A stretch of DNA of 64,000 nt from an uncultured Bacteroidaceae bacterium (GCA_944320955.1 CALUJL010000010.1:1-64000); one strand, 5' to 3'. Shown: positions 9,039 through 18,139, numbered from the stretch's first letter. Notes: generated by a model from the letters alone, not told the origin. Numbers and translations: made by a program.

Positions 9039-9165
9039 CAAAAAAGATGCTCCACCTGCCGGGAAAAGATGCAGGACTTTCTGAAAAAACATGCTGCGCT
9101 TTTCTCCGAAAGATGCGGCGCTTTCCGGAAAAAGATGCGGCGCTTTTCCCCGGAAGGGGCAGCGC
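9039..9165. repeat. 22-bp repeat array between rsmF and alaS
   Basis: About six units. All but the last begin ATGC (variants ATGCTCCA, ATGCAGGA, ATGCTGCG, two ATGCGGCG) and the last is GGGCAGCG. It is 3' of rsmF and 5' of the alaS promoter. The rest of the 262-bp gap holds only that promoter. Confidence 0.85.
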
Positions 9166-9189
9166 CTGCGGAGGGGAACGGCGGCGGGC

Positions 9190-10647
9190 TCAGCCGAGGA
9201 GCGAGGCAGGGCGACCGGGAAGATGCGTGGTGCGGATGCGCCACTCGGGGGGGAAGAGATTGTTGCTGCGCGTGCCGAGATTTTTGGCGAAGCCCAGGGG
9301 GAGGGAACGGTAGGTGAGCAGGACGATGCCCCGCGGCGCGCTCTCCGGCAGGACGAGGGCTTCCCGGCGCAAGTAGGCCAGCGCGCCCTCGTAGGCGAGC
9401 CCCACTTCGGGAAAACTGCCGCGCCGGAGCGCCACGCTCAGGGCGAGCGCCGGATGGGGCAGCACGTCGCGCCCGCGGCTCACGCAGAGCGGCACGCCGG
9501 CGGAGAGCACCTTCAGGCCGCGCCCCCTGAGCTCCCGGAGGAAAGGCAGGAAGCACCCGTCGAGGGCGGAAGCGCCCCCCTCCTCTTCCCACAGCGCCCA
9601 CGGGCTCCCGCGCCGCACCAGGCAGTCGAGCCACGAAGCCCGGCCGGCCGACGGGGCGGCTCCCCGGGCGGGGCGCGCCTTCTTCTTCGGCGGGCGCGCA
9701 GGGGCGGGGGCGGCGTCGGGCGCCGTCTTCCGCAAAAGGCTGAGGAAGAGCCCCTCGCCCCGGGCGCGGTGGGGCAGGAAGCGATATACGGGAAGCGCGC
9801 CGCCGGGGCTGCCCGCGGGCAGGCTGCCGCAGATGTCCCACTCCTCGGGGACGGCGACGGCCACGGGTTCCGCCCCCAGCGTGCGGCAAATCCAGCGCAC
9901 GTTGTCCTCATCCTCGGCCGTGTTGTAGGTACACGTGCCATAGGCCAGCAGCCCGCCGCTGCGCAGGGCGGGCCATACGGCGGCTACGATGTCCCGCTGC
10001 CGCCGCGCACAGAGTTCCACATTCTGGCGGCTCCACTGGACCACGGCCCCGGCGTCTTTGCGGAACATGCCCTCACCGGAGCAGGGCACGTCGGCCAGGA
10101 CGAGGTCGAAAGCGGCGCCCATGGCCCCCCACTCCTCCGGCCGGGCGGAGGCGACGATGCAGTCCGGATGTCCCCACTTCTGCAGGTTCTCGCACAAGAC
10201 GGCGGCGCGCTGCGGCACGACCTCGTTGCTCACCAGCAGGCTGCCCTCGGGCAGGGAGGCGCGCAGCAGGGTGCTCTTGCCGCCCGGGGCGGCGCAGAGG
10301 TCGAGGACGCGCAGGGGCATGCCATCGCCGGGGAGCAGGCGGGAGAGAAACATGGAGGAGGCTTCCTGCACGTAGTAGGCCCCGGCGTGGAAAAGGGGGT
10401 CGAACGTGAAGGGGAAACGCCCGGGCAGATAGTAGCCCCCCTTGCACCAGGGCACGGGCTCCGCGCCCGCTTCTGCCGCAAGGGCCAGCTCCTCCCCGCC
10501 CGCGGCGGCGGCCGAGCGGAGCTTGGCGGCATTGAGGCGGACGCTCGTATGCGGGTCTTGGGTCTCTATGGCGTGCAGGAACGCGCGGCATTCGGCTTCG
10601 GGAAAGAGGCTGCGGGCCTCGGCTGTGAAATCTTCGGGCAGGGTCAT
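9190..10647 (-). CDS. rsmF: 16S rRNA m5C methyltransferase, RsmF/NOL1-Sun family
   Basis: 485 residues from the start MTLPEDF; the open frame extends further up but that part is only translated repeat. It is a cytosolic SAM-dependent RNA cytosine-C5 methyltransferase. Visible motifs: PWCKGGYYL, YYVQEASSMF, the SAM-binding loop LDLCAAPGGKST, DVPCSGEGMFRKD with the first catalytic Cys, and YGTCTYNTAEDE with the second Cys. The Pro-Cys-Ser-Gly-Glu-Gly form and the C-terminal extension point to RsmF (16S C1407 in E. coli) rather than RsmB. The C-terminal part contains a low-complexity Ala/Pro/Lys stretch near the middle (PARPPKKKARP). Confidence 0.9.
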   Translation of the reverse strand: MTLPEDFTAEARSLFPEAECRAFLHAIETQDPHTSVRLNAAKLRSAAAAGGEELALAAEAGAEPVPWCKGGYYLPGRFPFTFDPLFHAGAYYVQEASSMFLSRLLPGDGMPLRVLDLCAAPGGKSTLLRASLPEGSLLVSNEVVPQRAAVLCENLQKWGHPDCIVASARPEEWGAMGAAFDLVLADVPCSGEGMFRKDAGAVVQWSRQNVELCARRQRDIVAAVWPALRSGGLLAYGTCTYNTAEDEDNVRWICRTLGAEPVAVAVPEEWDICGSLPAGSPGGALPVYRFLPHRARGEGLFLSLLRKTAPDAAPAPARPPKKKARPARGAAPSAGRASWLDCLVRRGSPWALWEEEGGASALDGCFLPFLRELRGRGLKVLSAGVPLCVSRGRDVLPHPALALSVALRRGSFPEVGLAYEGALAYLRREALVLPESAPRGIVLLTYRSLPLGFAKNLGTRSNNLFPPEWRIRTTHLPGRPASLLG

Positions 10648-10670
10648 GGCTGGGAGAGGGGTATGGGTTT

Positions 10671-10760
10671 CGGGAAAAAGATGCAGCGCTTTTCGGGAAA
10701 AGTGCCAGCACTTTTTGCAAACCGCGGCAGCACTTCCCGGATGCCGCGGCAAGGCTTTCT
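10671..10760. repeat. 22-bp repeat array between panE-like gene and rsmF
   Basis: Cores ATGCAGCG, the variant TGCCAGCA, CGGCAGCA, and a degenerate fourth unit. It sits 3' of the ketopantoate-reductase-like gene. Confidence 0.85.
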
Positions 10761-10801
10761 GCTGCCGGAGGCGGGGCGGGAGGCAGATGCGCCGCAGCCC
10801 G

Positions 10802-11770
10802 TCAGCGGCGGAACTTGAGGGCCACGCGGTCGTAGGTGGGGGTTGCGACGCCGTGCGCCCGCGCGGCGTCGATAAGGTCGAAGAGTTGTCCCTGAATCTC
10901 CGACGCGTGTCCGCGTTTCAGGTCCTTCTGCAGCGAGGCGGTGCTCATCGGGTCGAGCGCGTCGATAACGCGGAGGTTGGCTTCCACGGGGTCTTCGCGG
11001 AACGTGATGCCCATCTTCTCGCCCAGGGCGCTGCTCTCGCGGGTGAGACCCACGAAGGTGTCGCGCTCGGGGCCCGGGTGTTGGAGGGCGCCCATGGGCA
11101 CGTCGTAGTAAGCCCCGGTGCAGGCCATGGCGCTGATGAAGCCCCATTTGGCAAAGGTGTCGCGCACGATATCGTCGGAAAGCACGGCGCGGATGCCGGC
11201 CTGCTGCAGCGTCTGCTGCAGGGCCTCCAGCTCCGGGCGGGAGACGCCGTCGCCGCTGCGGGCGCCGAAGACCAGGCGGAAGACGGAACCCATCTGCGTG
11301 ACCTCGCCGGGGGCGCTGACGAAACCTACGATGTAGATGCACCCGTCGATGACGCGCGCTCCCGGACAGGCGCGGGCGATGCGCGGCCCGGTGCCGAAAA
11401 CGTTGAGCACGGGCAGGACTATCGTCTGCGCGTCGGCGGCGCGGACGATGCACTCGGCCACGTCGGGCACGGAGTATCCCTTCACGCAGACGAGCACGAG
11501 GTCGAAACGGCCGCGGCACTCGCCGGAGGTGCAGGCCGTGAGGTACGGCCGGGGCGCAGCGCCTTCTGCCGCAGGGGCGGGCACCGCGCCGGGACGGTAT
11601 ACGGGGAGAGTGACCTCGCCCTTTATGTCGGAACGGAACTTCAGCCCGCCCCCGAGCATGGCGCGCAGGTGCTCGCCGCGGGCCACGCAGCATACTTCAT
11701 GACCGGCCAGTGCCAGAAAAGCGGCCAACGAGCCGCCCACGCCGCCGGTTCCTACGATGAGACATTTCAT
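10802..11770 (-). CDS. panE: Ketopantoate reductase family protein
   Basis: 322 residues, the usual size for PanE/ApbA. It starts with the Rossmann motif MKCLIVGTGGVGGSLAAFLA, which binds NADPH, and has the middle segment KWGFISAMACTGAYYDVPMG and the C-terminal helical domain with the EIQGQLFDL motif of the family. PanE reduces 2-dehydropantoate to pantoate on the way to pantothenate and CoA. No other pantothenate gene is nearby, and paralogues of this family can act on other 2-oxo acids, so the gene symbol is a family assignment. It stands alone between repeat arrays. Confidence 0.8.
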   Translation of the reverse strand: MKCLIVGTGGVGGSLAAFLALAGHEVCCVARGEHLRAMLGGGLKFRSDIKGEVTLPVYRPGAVPAPAAEGAAPRPYLTACTSGECRGRFDLVLVCVKGYSVPDVAECIVRAADAQTIVLPVLNVFGTGPRIARACPGARVIDGCIYIVGFVSAPGEVTQMGSVFRLVFGARSGDGVSRPELEALQQTLQQAGIRAVLSDDIVRDTFAKWGFISAMACTGAYYDVPMGALQHPGPERDTFVGLTRESSALGEKMGITFREDPVEANLRVIDALDPMSTASLQKDLKRGHASEIQGQLFDLIDAARAHGVATPTYDRVALKFRR

Positions 11771-11804
11771 ATTCGGCTATGGATAAGAGAGAGTGTTGCG
11801 GGTG

Positions 11805-11879
11805 TTTTCCCGAAAAGTCCTGCCACTTCCCGGGAAAAGTGCTGCCGCTTTCCGGAAAAAGATGCAGCACTTTTCCCCG
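11805..11879. repeat. 22-bp repeat array between ychF and panE-like gene
   Basis: Three units: a variant TCCTGCCA, then TGCTGCCG and ATGCAGCA. It lies 3' of ychF. Confidence 0.85.
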
Positions 11880-11908
11880 CCGGCGGCAGGGCGGGAGGGA
11901 AAAGGGGC

Positions 11909-13012
11909 TCAGACGTTGAAGCGGAAGTGCATGATGTCGCCGTCCTGCACGACGTAGTCCTTGCCCTCGATGGCCAGCTTTCCGGCTTCGCGCACGGCGG
12001 CTTCGGATCCGTAGTGGATGTAGTCTTCGTATTTGATGACCTCGGCGCGGATGAATCCCTTCTCGAAGTCGGAGTGGATGATGCCCGCGCACTGGGGCGC
12101 CTTGCTGCCCTTGCGGTAGGTCCAGGCCTTCACTTCCATCTCCCCGGCAGTGAAATATGTCTCCAGGTCGAGCAGTCGGAAGGCCGACTTGATGAGCCGG
12201 TTGACGCCCGACTCGGCGAGGCCCACGGATTCGAGAAACATTTTGCGGTCTTCATACGTATCGAGCTCGGCAATGTCCTCCTCCGTCTTGGCAGCCACGA
12301 CGAGCACTTCGGCCTCCTCGCCTGCGACGGCGCGGCGCACCGCCTCGACATACCGGTTGCCGCTGACGGCCGAAGCCTCGTCCACGTTGCACACGTAGAG
12401 CACGGGCTTGTCGGTCAGGAGGAAAAGGTCGTGGGCTATCTGCTGTTGCTCCTTGCTTTCCCAGCGCACGGTGCGGGCCGAGCGCCCCTGGGAGAGGGCT
12501 TCCTGGTAGGCGCGCAGCACCTCGTAGGCCGCGCGGGCGTCCTTGTCGCCGCCGGTCTCGGCCTGCTTTTTGACGCGCTGAAGGCGGCTCTCCACGGTCT
12601 CCAGGTCTTTCAGCTGAAGCTCTGCATCGATGATTTCTTTGTCCCGCACGGGATCGACACTGCCGTCCACATGTACGACATTGCCGTCGTCGAAACAGCG
12701 AAGCACGTGGATGATTGCGTCGGTTTCCCTTATGTTTGCCAGAAACTTGTTGCCCAGTCCCTCGCCTTTGCTGGCGCCTTTTACCAGACCGGCTATGTCG
12801 ACGATTTCCACCGTGGCCGGCACGATGCGCCCGGGGTGCACGATTTCGGCCAAGCGGCTGAGCCTTTCGTCAGGCACGTTGATGACTCCCACATTGGGCT
12901 CGATGGTACAGAAAGGAAAGTTGGCCGATTGCGCTTTTGCGCTCGACAAACAGTTGAAAAGAGTGGACTTCCCGACGTTGGGCAGCCCGACTATTCCGCA
13001 TTGCAGGCTCAT
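11909..13012 (-). CDS. ychF: Redox-regulated ATPase YchF (Obg family)
   Basis: 367 residues from MSLQCGIVGLPNV. The reading frame is open for another 77 codons upstream, but that part is repeat array and promoter, so it is excluded. YchF/OLA1 is a cytosolic P-loop NTPase that binds ribosomes and prefers ATP. The P-loop GLPNVGKST is followed by the switch motif DIAGLVKGASKGEGLGNKFL. The base-recognition site is CNVDE in place of the NKxD of true GTPases, which is the known reason for ATP preference. A coiled-coil insert runs through about residues 130-170, and the C-terminal TGS domain ends with DGDIMHFRFNV. Confidence 0.96.
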   Translation of the reverse strand: MSLQCGIVGLPNVGKSTLFNCLSSAKAQSANFPFCTIEPNVGVINVPDERLSRLAEIVHPGRIVPATVEIVDIAGLVKGASKGEGLGNKFLANIRETDAIIHVLRCFDDGNVVHVDGSVDPVRDKEIIDAELQLKDLETVESRLQRVKKQAETGGDKDARAAYEVLRAYQEALSQGRSARTVRWESKEQQQIAHDLFLLTDKPVLYVCNVDEASAVSGNRYVEAVRRAVAGEEAEVLVVAAKTEEDIAELDTYEDRKMFLESVGLAESGVNRLIKSAFRLLDLETYFTAGEMEVKAWTYRKGSKAPQCAGIIHSDFEKGFIRAEVIKYEDYIHYGSEAAVREAGKLAIEGKDYVVQDGDIMHFRFNV

Positions 13013-13057
13013 GATTTTATTTCTGTCTATATGGTTTTTTCGTTCGGATACTGCCTG

Positions 13058-13065
13058 CAAAGATA
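13058..13065 (-). promoter_or_regulatory. -7 box of ychF
   Basis: TATCTTTG on the minus strand, 45 bp before the ychF start. A TTGC at about 19 bp further up could serve as the -33 element. Confidence 0.55.
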
Positions 13066-13091
13066 CGAAGAACTTGCCGTTTTCCGCAACG

Positions 13092-13226
13092 CTGCCGCAT
13101 CTTTTCGGGAAATGCGGCAAGGCTCCGGGGCGAAAGCGGCAGCGGTTTCGGGAAAAAGATGCAGCGGTTTCCGGGAAAAGACGCAAGGCTTTCGGGGAAA
13201 AGCGGCAGGGCTTTTTCCGGGAAAAG
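13092..13226. repeat. 22-bp repeat array between murI and ychF
   Basis: Five to six units with cores TGCCGCAT, CGGCAGCG, ATGCAGCG, variant ACGCAAGG, and CGGCAGGG. It is 3' of murI. Confidence 0.88.
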
Positions 13227-13283
13227 GAAGGGATGTGGCCCAAAAGGGGAAGCGGCGGAGCAGCCGGCGGCAGGGCGGAGGGC

Positions 13284-14105
13284 TCAGAGCCGCAGGTGGC
13301 GCGCCCGGACGGGCTGCCCGAGGAAGAGGGAAGCGGAGCCGCTGAACTTGTCGGGCTCCTCGGTGGTGAGGAAGTCGCACTGCGCGCCGCGCGAGCAGCG
13401 GGCCTCGATTTCGGGATGGCGGAGGAGGTAGCCGGCCAGACTGTCGGCCACGTAGCTGCCTTGTGCCAGCACGCGGGTGCGGGCGGGCAGGACGAGGCGT
13501 ATCTTGGGCAGCAGCAGCGGATAGTGGGTGCAGCCGAGGACGAGGGTGTCGATGCGGGGGTCCCGGAGGAAGAGCTGGCCTACGTATTTGCGGACGAAGT
13601 AGTCGGCGCCGGGAGTGTCGTACTCGCCGTTTTCGACCAGCGGCACCCACAGGGGGCAGGCCTGCCCGGAGACGACGATATCGGGGTAGAGCTTGCGGAT
13701 TTCGAGCTCATAGCTGCGCGAGAGGATGGTGCCCGCGGTGGCGAGAATGCCTACGTGGCGGGTGCGGGTGAGCGCACCGAGGGCCTCGACGGTGGGGCGG
13801 ATGACGCCCAGGACGCGGCGCGTAGGGTCGAGCACGGGCAGGTCGTGCTGCTGGATGGTGCGCAGGGCCTTGGCCGAAGCGGTGTTGCAGGCCAAGATAA
13901 CCAGCGGGCAGCCCATGGAAAAGAGCTGCCCGACGGCTTCTTTGGTGAACTGGTAGACGACGTCGAAGGAGCGTGACCCGTAGGGGGCACGCGCATTGTC
14001 GCCGAGATAGAGGTAGTCATACTGGGGCAGGCGCTTGCGGATGCTGTCCAGTATGGTAAGGCCTCCGTATCCGGAGTCGAAGACGCCTATGGGTCCGGTG
14101 CTCAT
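13284..14105 (-). CDS. murI: Glutamate racemase
   Basis: 273 residues. It makes D-glutamate for peptidoglycan from L-glutamate by a two-base cysteine mechanism in the cytoplasm. Seen in the sequence: IGVFDSGYGGLTILDSI at the start, LGDNARAPYG, the first catalytic Cys in LACNTASAKA and the second in LGCTHYPLL. It is the last gene of the envelope cluster, 16 bp after the upstream ompH copy, so cell-wall precursor supply is transcribed together with outer-membrane assembly genes. Confidence 0.96.
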   Translation of the reverse strand: MSTGPIGVFDSGYGGLTILDSIRKRLPQYDYLYLGDNARAPYGSRSFDVVYQFTKEAVGQLFSMGCPLVILACNTASAKALRTIQQHDLPVLDPTRRVLGVIRPTVEALGALTRTRHVGILATAGTILSRSYELEIRKLYPDIVVSGQACPLWVPLVENGEYDTPGADYFVRKYVGQLFLRDPRIDTLVLGCTHYPLLLPKIRLVLPARTRVLAQGSYVADSLAGYLLRHPEIEARCSRGAQCDFLTTEEPDKFSGSASLFLGQPVRARHLRL

Positions 14106-14121
14106 CGCTGCGGCGGGAGGG

Positions 14122-14631
14122 CTACTGCGCCCCGAGTTTGGACTTGATGGCCGCGGTGAGATCGATGCTCACTTTGTCGTTTACATAGGGGATAGTCGTG
14201 GTGCTGAGGTCGAAGATGTAGGTCATTCCCTCGGCGTCGCCCACGGCTTTCACTGCATTGTTTACCTTGAGGATGATGGGCTCCATGAGTTTCTTCTGCA
14301 GCTGGGAGAGGTCCTGGTCGGCAAACTGGGCGTATTCCTGCACCTTCTGCGCCATGTCCTGCAGCTCCTTCTGGCGGCGTTCGGCAATGTTCTGGGGCAG
14401 GGAATCCTGCGCGTTGACGAACTCCTCAAGGGTCTTCTGGTACTCGCCGGTAATGCGCTTGTACTCTTCGTCGTGCATCTGAGCCTGCTTGTTGAGCTCG
14501 TTTTGCGCCTGAGTGAACTCGGGCATTCCCTGAAGTACGTCGCTGCTCTTGAAATGGCCCAGCTTGATGGTTTGTGCGGCTACGCTCATGGGGAGCGCCA
14601 CCAGTGCTAACAATAAGAGTTTCTTGATCAT
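14122..14631 (-). CDS. OmpH/Skp-family periplasmic chaperone
   Basis: 169 residues with signal peptide MIKKLLLLALVALPMSVAAQ. The rest fits the OmpH/Skp pattern: a short beta strand (TIKLGHFKSSDVL), a long charged coiled coil at about 30-110 (AQNELNKQAQMHDEEYKR, KELQDMAQKVQEYAQF), and a C-terminal strand returning to the core (GMTYIFDLS). Skp trimers hold unfolded outer-membrane proteins in the periplasm and pass them to BamA. It is the second of two tandem copies downstream of bamA, which is the common Bacteroidetes arrangement. Confidence 0.9.
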   Translation of the reverse strand: MIKKLLLLALVALPMSVAAQTIKLGHFKSSDVLQGMPEFTQAQNELNKQAQMHDEEYKRITGEYQKTLEEFVNAQDSLPQNIAERRQKELQDMAQKVQEYAQFADQDLSQLQKKLMEPIILKVNNAVKAVGDAEGMTYIFDLSTTTIPYVNDKVSIDLTAAIKSKLGAQ

Positions 14632-14713
14632 GATTTTGTTTTGTTATTATAGTTTGTTGTTTCTTTCGTGCATGGGTCTCCCCGCGGGACGGCAGGGCGG
14701 CCGGCGGGAGGGC

Positions 14714-15229
14714 TTAGTTGGCGTAGCCCAGGCGGCTGAGGACTTCGTTGCTGATGTCGATCTTCGGCGTGGCGTATATGACGCTCGTGGCAGAAGCGCG
14801 GTCGATGACCATCGAATACCCCCGCAGTTCGGCTATTTCCTTTACGGCATTGTAGATTTCGTCCTGTATGGGGGTCATGAGGCTCTCGCGTTTCTTGTAG
14901 AGCTCGCCCTCGGGACCGAAGTATTTATGCTTGAGTTCGCGGGCTTCCTTCTCCTTGGCGGTGATTTCCTCCTCGCGCTGGGTCTTCTGCTCGGCGGAGA
15001 GGAAGACGCTTTCGCTCTGGTAATTCTTGTAAAGCGTCTCGGCTTCTTTGGCCAGGGTCTCCACTTCGGCCTGCCAGCGGCGGGAAGACTGGTTCAACTG
15101 CTCGTTGGCCCGCTCGTAAGCGGGTATGTTCTTCAAAATATACTCCATGTCTACCAACGCATACTTCTGCGCCGAGGCAAACGACGCGCAGCAGAAAAGG
15201 ACAAGGGCGATAAGAGCTGTTTTCTTCAT
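14714..15229 (-). CDS. OmpH/Skp-family periplasmic chaperone (second copy)
   Basis: 171 residues from MKKTALIALVLFCC, chosen over an ATG 42 bp upstream because it starts a proper signal peptide (cleavage after SFASA). Like its neighbour it has a short strand (KYALVDMEYIL), a coiled coil of about 70 residues rich in Glu, Lys and Gln, and a C-terminal return strand (GYSMVIDRA). The two copies differ clearly in sequence, so they are old paralogues that may divide client proteins or form mixed trimers. It lies directly after bamA, with a repeat array in the gap. Confidence 0.9.
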   Translation of the reverse strand: MKKTALIALVLFCCASFASAQKYALVDMEYILKNIPAYERANEQLNQSSRRWQAEVETLAKEAETLYKNYQSESVFLSAEQKTQREEEITAKEKEARELKHKYFGPEGELYKKRESLMTPIQDEIYNAVKEIAELRGYSMVIDRASATSVIYATPKIDISNEVLSRLGYAN

Positions 15230-15266
15230 AGTGCGGGTGTTTTTAAGTAAAGTATCGGGTCTTTTC

Positions 15267-15342
15267 TTCAAAAGTGCCTGCGGTTTTCTCCAAAAGTGCC
15301 TGCGCTTTCCGGGAAAAGCGGCAGGGCTTTCCGCCGCGAGGT
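15267..15342. repeat. 22-bp repeat array between bamA and ompH
   Basis: Two units of the variant TGCCTGCG and one CGGCAGGG. It sits within what is otherwise a co-directional envelope cluster, so if it terminates transcription it must do so only partly or a promoter must follow. Confidence 0.82.
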
Positions 15343-15366
15343 GCAGGGCCCTGCGGCGGGCGGGGC

Positions 15367-18015
15367 TCAGAACTCCTGGCCGAGGACGAAGTGGAACTGG
15401 CTGCCGCCGTACTCCTTCGAACCGAAGACCTTGTCGAATCCGTAACCCCAGTCTATGCCCATCAGCCCGACCATCGGCAGGAACACGCGCAAGCCGAAGC
15501 CCGCGGAGCGCTTGAGGTCGAACGGGTTGAAATCGCGCGTGCGCGTCCAGCAGTTACCGCCTTCGAGAAATCCGAGCGCCCAGATGGACGTGTTGGTTTC
15601 GAGCATGAGCGGGAAGCGGAGCTCCAGCCCCAGGCGCGTGTAGGCATAGCCGTAATAGGCGCTGTTGGGCGTGAGGGCATTGTTTTCGTAGCCGCGCAGG
15701 GCTATGTTCTCCGTGGCATACGTCGTGTAGCCCGTCATCCCGTCGCCACCCATCATGAAGGTTTCAAACGGGGAGCGCTTGTTCTTGTCGTAACTGCCCA
15801 CGAATCCGAACTCGGCGCGGGTCATCAGCACCAGCGTATGCTGCCCGCCTGTCAGCGGGGTATAGGTTTTCGACTTGAACTTCCACTTGTGGTACTCGAT
15901 CCACTTGAACATTTTGTTGTAATCCTCCTGGTCCGTCTGGTCATACTGCGAGTAATCTTTCCCGTCCCACAGGGAAAACGGCGGGGTCAGCTGCAGGGAG
16001 AGGGTAAACTCGGAGCCGCGGCGCGGGAAAATCGGGTTGTCCACCGAGTTGCGGCTGAGGGTCAACGTCAGATTCAGGTTGTTGCACGTGCCGTTCGTGA
16101 CCGGGAAATACGCCCAGTCCTTCAAGATATAGCGAGTATAGGCCAGCTCTGCCATAAACTGAAAGTAGTTGTCGGGCCAGGACAGGCGCTTTCCCCAACC
16201 CACGGAGACGCCGAAGAGCTGAACCGACTTGTCGGGGTCGTAATAGTTCTCGTAATTATTATAATAGCCGTCGTAACTTCCGTAACCGTAGTAGCCGCTG
16301 TAGAGACTGTTGTAGTAGTTATCGTAATAACTGTTGTTGTAATAGAGGCTATTCACATCCGTTTGTTTCGAATAGAAGGCCGAAACGGAGAAGGAGTTCG
16401 GGCGCTTTCCGCCAAACCAGGGGTCGTAGAAGGAAATGCTGTAGCTCTGGTAGTATTCGGCGTTGGTCTGTCCGCTCAGACTCAAGGTCTGCCCGTCGCC
16501 TTGCGGCAGGAATCCGCGGCTGTTGCGGCCCGGGTGGAAGAGATTATTGATGGAGAAGTTCGTAAACTTCAGGCCGATCCGGCCGATAAGTCCCGTTTGT
16601 CCCCAGCCGAGGGAGAACTCCACCTGGTCGCTTCCCTTGGGGGTAAGGTTGTAATGGAGGTCGACTGTTCCGGCTTCGGGATTGGGAACTTGCGAAAAGT
16701 CGGTGCTTATCTTCTCCTGGTCGAAGTGCCCCATCTGCATCAGCTCGCGCATGGAGCGCATGACGGCGTCGCGGCTGTAGAGCTGGCCCGGCTTGGTGTA
16801 GAGTTCGCGGCGGATGACATTTTCGTAGACGCGGTCGTTTCCGCTGATGACCACCTTGTTTATCGTTGCCTGCTTGCCCTCGCTGACTTGGATCTCCAGG
16901 TCTATCGAGTCGCCGTCTATGTTGACTTCCACGGGGACTACCTGCGCCCAGAGATAACCGTTGTTGGCGTAGACGGCGGATATGGCGTCCTCGTCCATGA
17001 GGATGCGGTCTTCCAGCATTTTCTGGTTATAAACGTCGCCATGGCTGAGGCGCAACGAACGGGCGAGCTCGCTGGAGGGGTAGACGGTGTTGCCGATCCA
17101 GGTGATGTCGCGCAGGTAATATTTCTGGCCCTCTGCCAGATTCAGATAGATGTCTACCGTTTTGTCGTCATAGCGCACGATGCTGTCGGAAACGATGGTG
17201 GCGTCTCGGAATCCGAGCTCGTTGTATTTCTCGATGATGAGGTCTTTGTCGGCCTCGTAGTTACTCTCTATGAATTTCTTGGTGCGGAAAAGGTTGCGCA
17301 GCTTGCCCTTTTCGTTGGTCTTCTTCATGACGCGCTTGAGTTTGGAGGGCGTCAGGGCGGAAGCGCCTGCGATATAGATGCGGTGCACTTTGACTTTTTC
17401 CTTTTTGTCTACATGGATGTTGACGAAGACTTGGTTTTCGTTGGAGACGTCCTTCTGCTGTTCTACAGTCACCACGGCGTTTTGGAATCCTTTGCTGTGG
17501 AAATAACGCTTGATGTACGTCTCGGCCCGGTCCACCATGTCGGGGGTTATCTGGTTTCCCTTGATGAATCCGATCTGTGCCTCCAGCTCTTCGCGTTCTT
17601 TCTTCTTCACCCCGGAGAAGGTAAGGCTGGCGATTCGCGGCCGCTGGGTAAGGGCTATCTGGAGATAGGCCCTGTTCCCTTCCACTTTTTCCAGCAGGAT
17701 GCGCACGTCGGAGAAGAGGCCGTTGTTCCAGAACCGCTTGCAGGCGTCGGTGATTTCATCGCCGGGAATGGTGATGATCTGCCCGATGCTCAGGCCGGAA
17801 ACGCCGAGCAGGAGTGCCTGGTCCTGGTCGCGTATGCCTGTAAAGCTGATGCCCGCCAGTTCGTACTGCCTGGGGCGTTCGTAGTCTACCTCGGGCACTT
17901 CGGCCTTGATGTCGGGCAGGGAGGTGGAGATGGAGTCGGGGGTTATTGCCTGTGCCACTGCGGAACTGAGGGGCAGGCAGCAGAGAATCCAGAGTATGCG
18001 GATGAGTCGGTTCAT
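15367..18015 (-). CDS. bamA: Outer-membrane protein assembly factor BamA
   Basis: 882 residues. Signal peptide ends SSAVAQA. Five POTRA domains occupy about residues 45-450 (for example ISFTGIRDQDQALLLG, RIASLTFSGVKKKE, VHRIYIAGASALTPSKLKRVM) and an Omp85 beta-barrel occupies the rest, ending with FHFVLGQEF. It folds and inserts beta-barrel proteins into the outer membrane, with the OmpH proteins downstream as chaperones. The conserved barrel segment GLELRFPL and the MGGDGMTGY region are present. Oddity: one extracellular loop near residues 550-600 is a Tyr/Asn/Ser/Gly tract (YYNNSYYDNYYNSLYSGYYG and on), coded by locally AT-rich DNA at about 16220-16360. Confidence 0.96.
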   Translation of the reverse strand: MNRLIRILWILCCLPLSSAVAQAITPDSISTSLPDIKAEVPEVDYERPRQYELAGISFTGIRDQDQALLLGVSGLSIGQIITIPGDEITDACKRFWNNGLFSDVRILLEKVEGNRAYLQIALTQRPRIASLTFSGVKKKEREELEAQIGFIKGNQITPDMVDRAETYIKRYFHSKGFQNAVVTVEQQKDVSNENQVFVNIHVDKKEKVKVHRIYIAGASALTPSKLKRVMKKTNEKGKLRNLFRTKKFIESNYEADKDLIIEKYNELGFRDATIVSDSIVRYDDKTVDIYLNLAEGQKYYLRDITWIGNTVYPSSELARSLRLSHGDVYNQKMLEDRILMDEDAISAVYANNGYLWAQVVPVEVNIDGDSIDLEIQVSEGKQATINKVVISGNDRVYENVIRRELYTKPGQLYSRDAVMRSMRELMQMGHFDQEKISTDFSQVPNPEAGTVDLHYNLTPKGSDQVEFSLGWGQTGLIGRIGLKFTNFSINNLFHPGRNSRGFLPQGDGQTLSLSGQTNAEYYQSYSISFYDPWFGGKRPNSFSVSAFYSKQTDVNSLYYNNSYYDNYYNSLYSGYYGYGSYDGYYNNYENYYDPDKSVQLFGVSVGWGKRLSWPDNYFQFMAELAYTRYILKDWAYFPVTNGTCNNLNLTLTLSRNSVDNPIFPRRGSEFTLSLQLTPPFSLWDGKDYSQYDQTDQEDYNKMFKWIEYHKWKFKSKTYTPLTGGQHTLVLMTRAEFGFVGSYDKNKRSPFETFMMGGDGMTGYTTYATENIALRGYENNALTPNSAYYGYAYTRLGLELRFPLMLETNTSIWALGFLEGGNCWTRTRDFNPFDLKRSAGFGLRVFLPMVGLMGIDWGYGFDKVFGSKEYGGSQFHFVLGQEF

Positions 18016-18033
18016 TCTTTATCTTGTCTGTTT

Positions 18034-18117
18034 TGAAAAGCCATGCAGGCCTTTTTCTTATTTCATGCAGTACTTTTCGGTTTTTCCGCTGGCACTTTCC
18101 GTGAAAAGCGGCAGCGG
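18034..18117. repeat. 22-bp repeat array between uppS and bamA (degenerate)
   Basis: Units are recognisable but more diverged than elsewhere (CATGCAGG, CATGCAGT, CGCTGGCA, CGGCAGCG). Confidence 0.7.
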
Positions 18118-18139
18118 GAGCCGGAGGGTTTGCCGGGGT

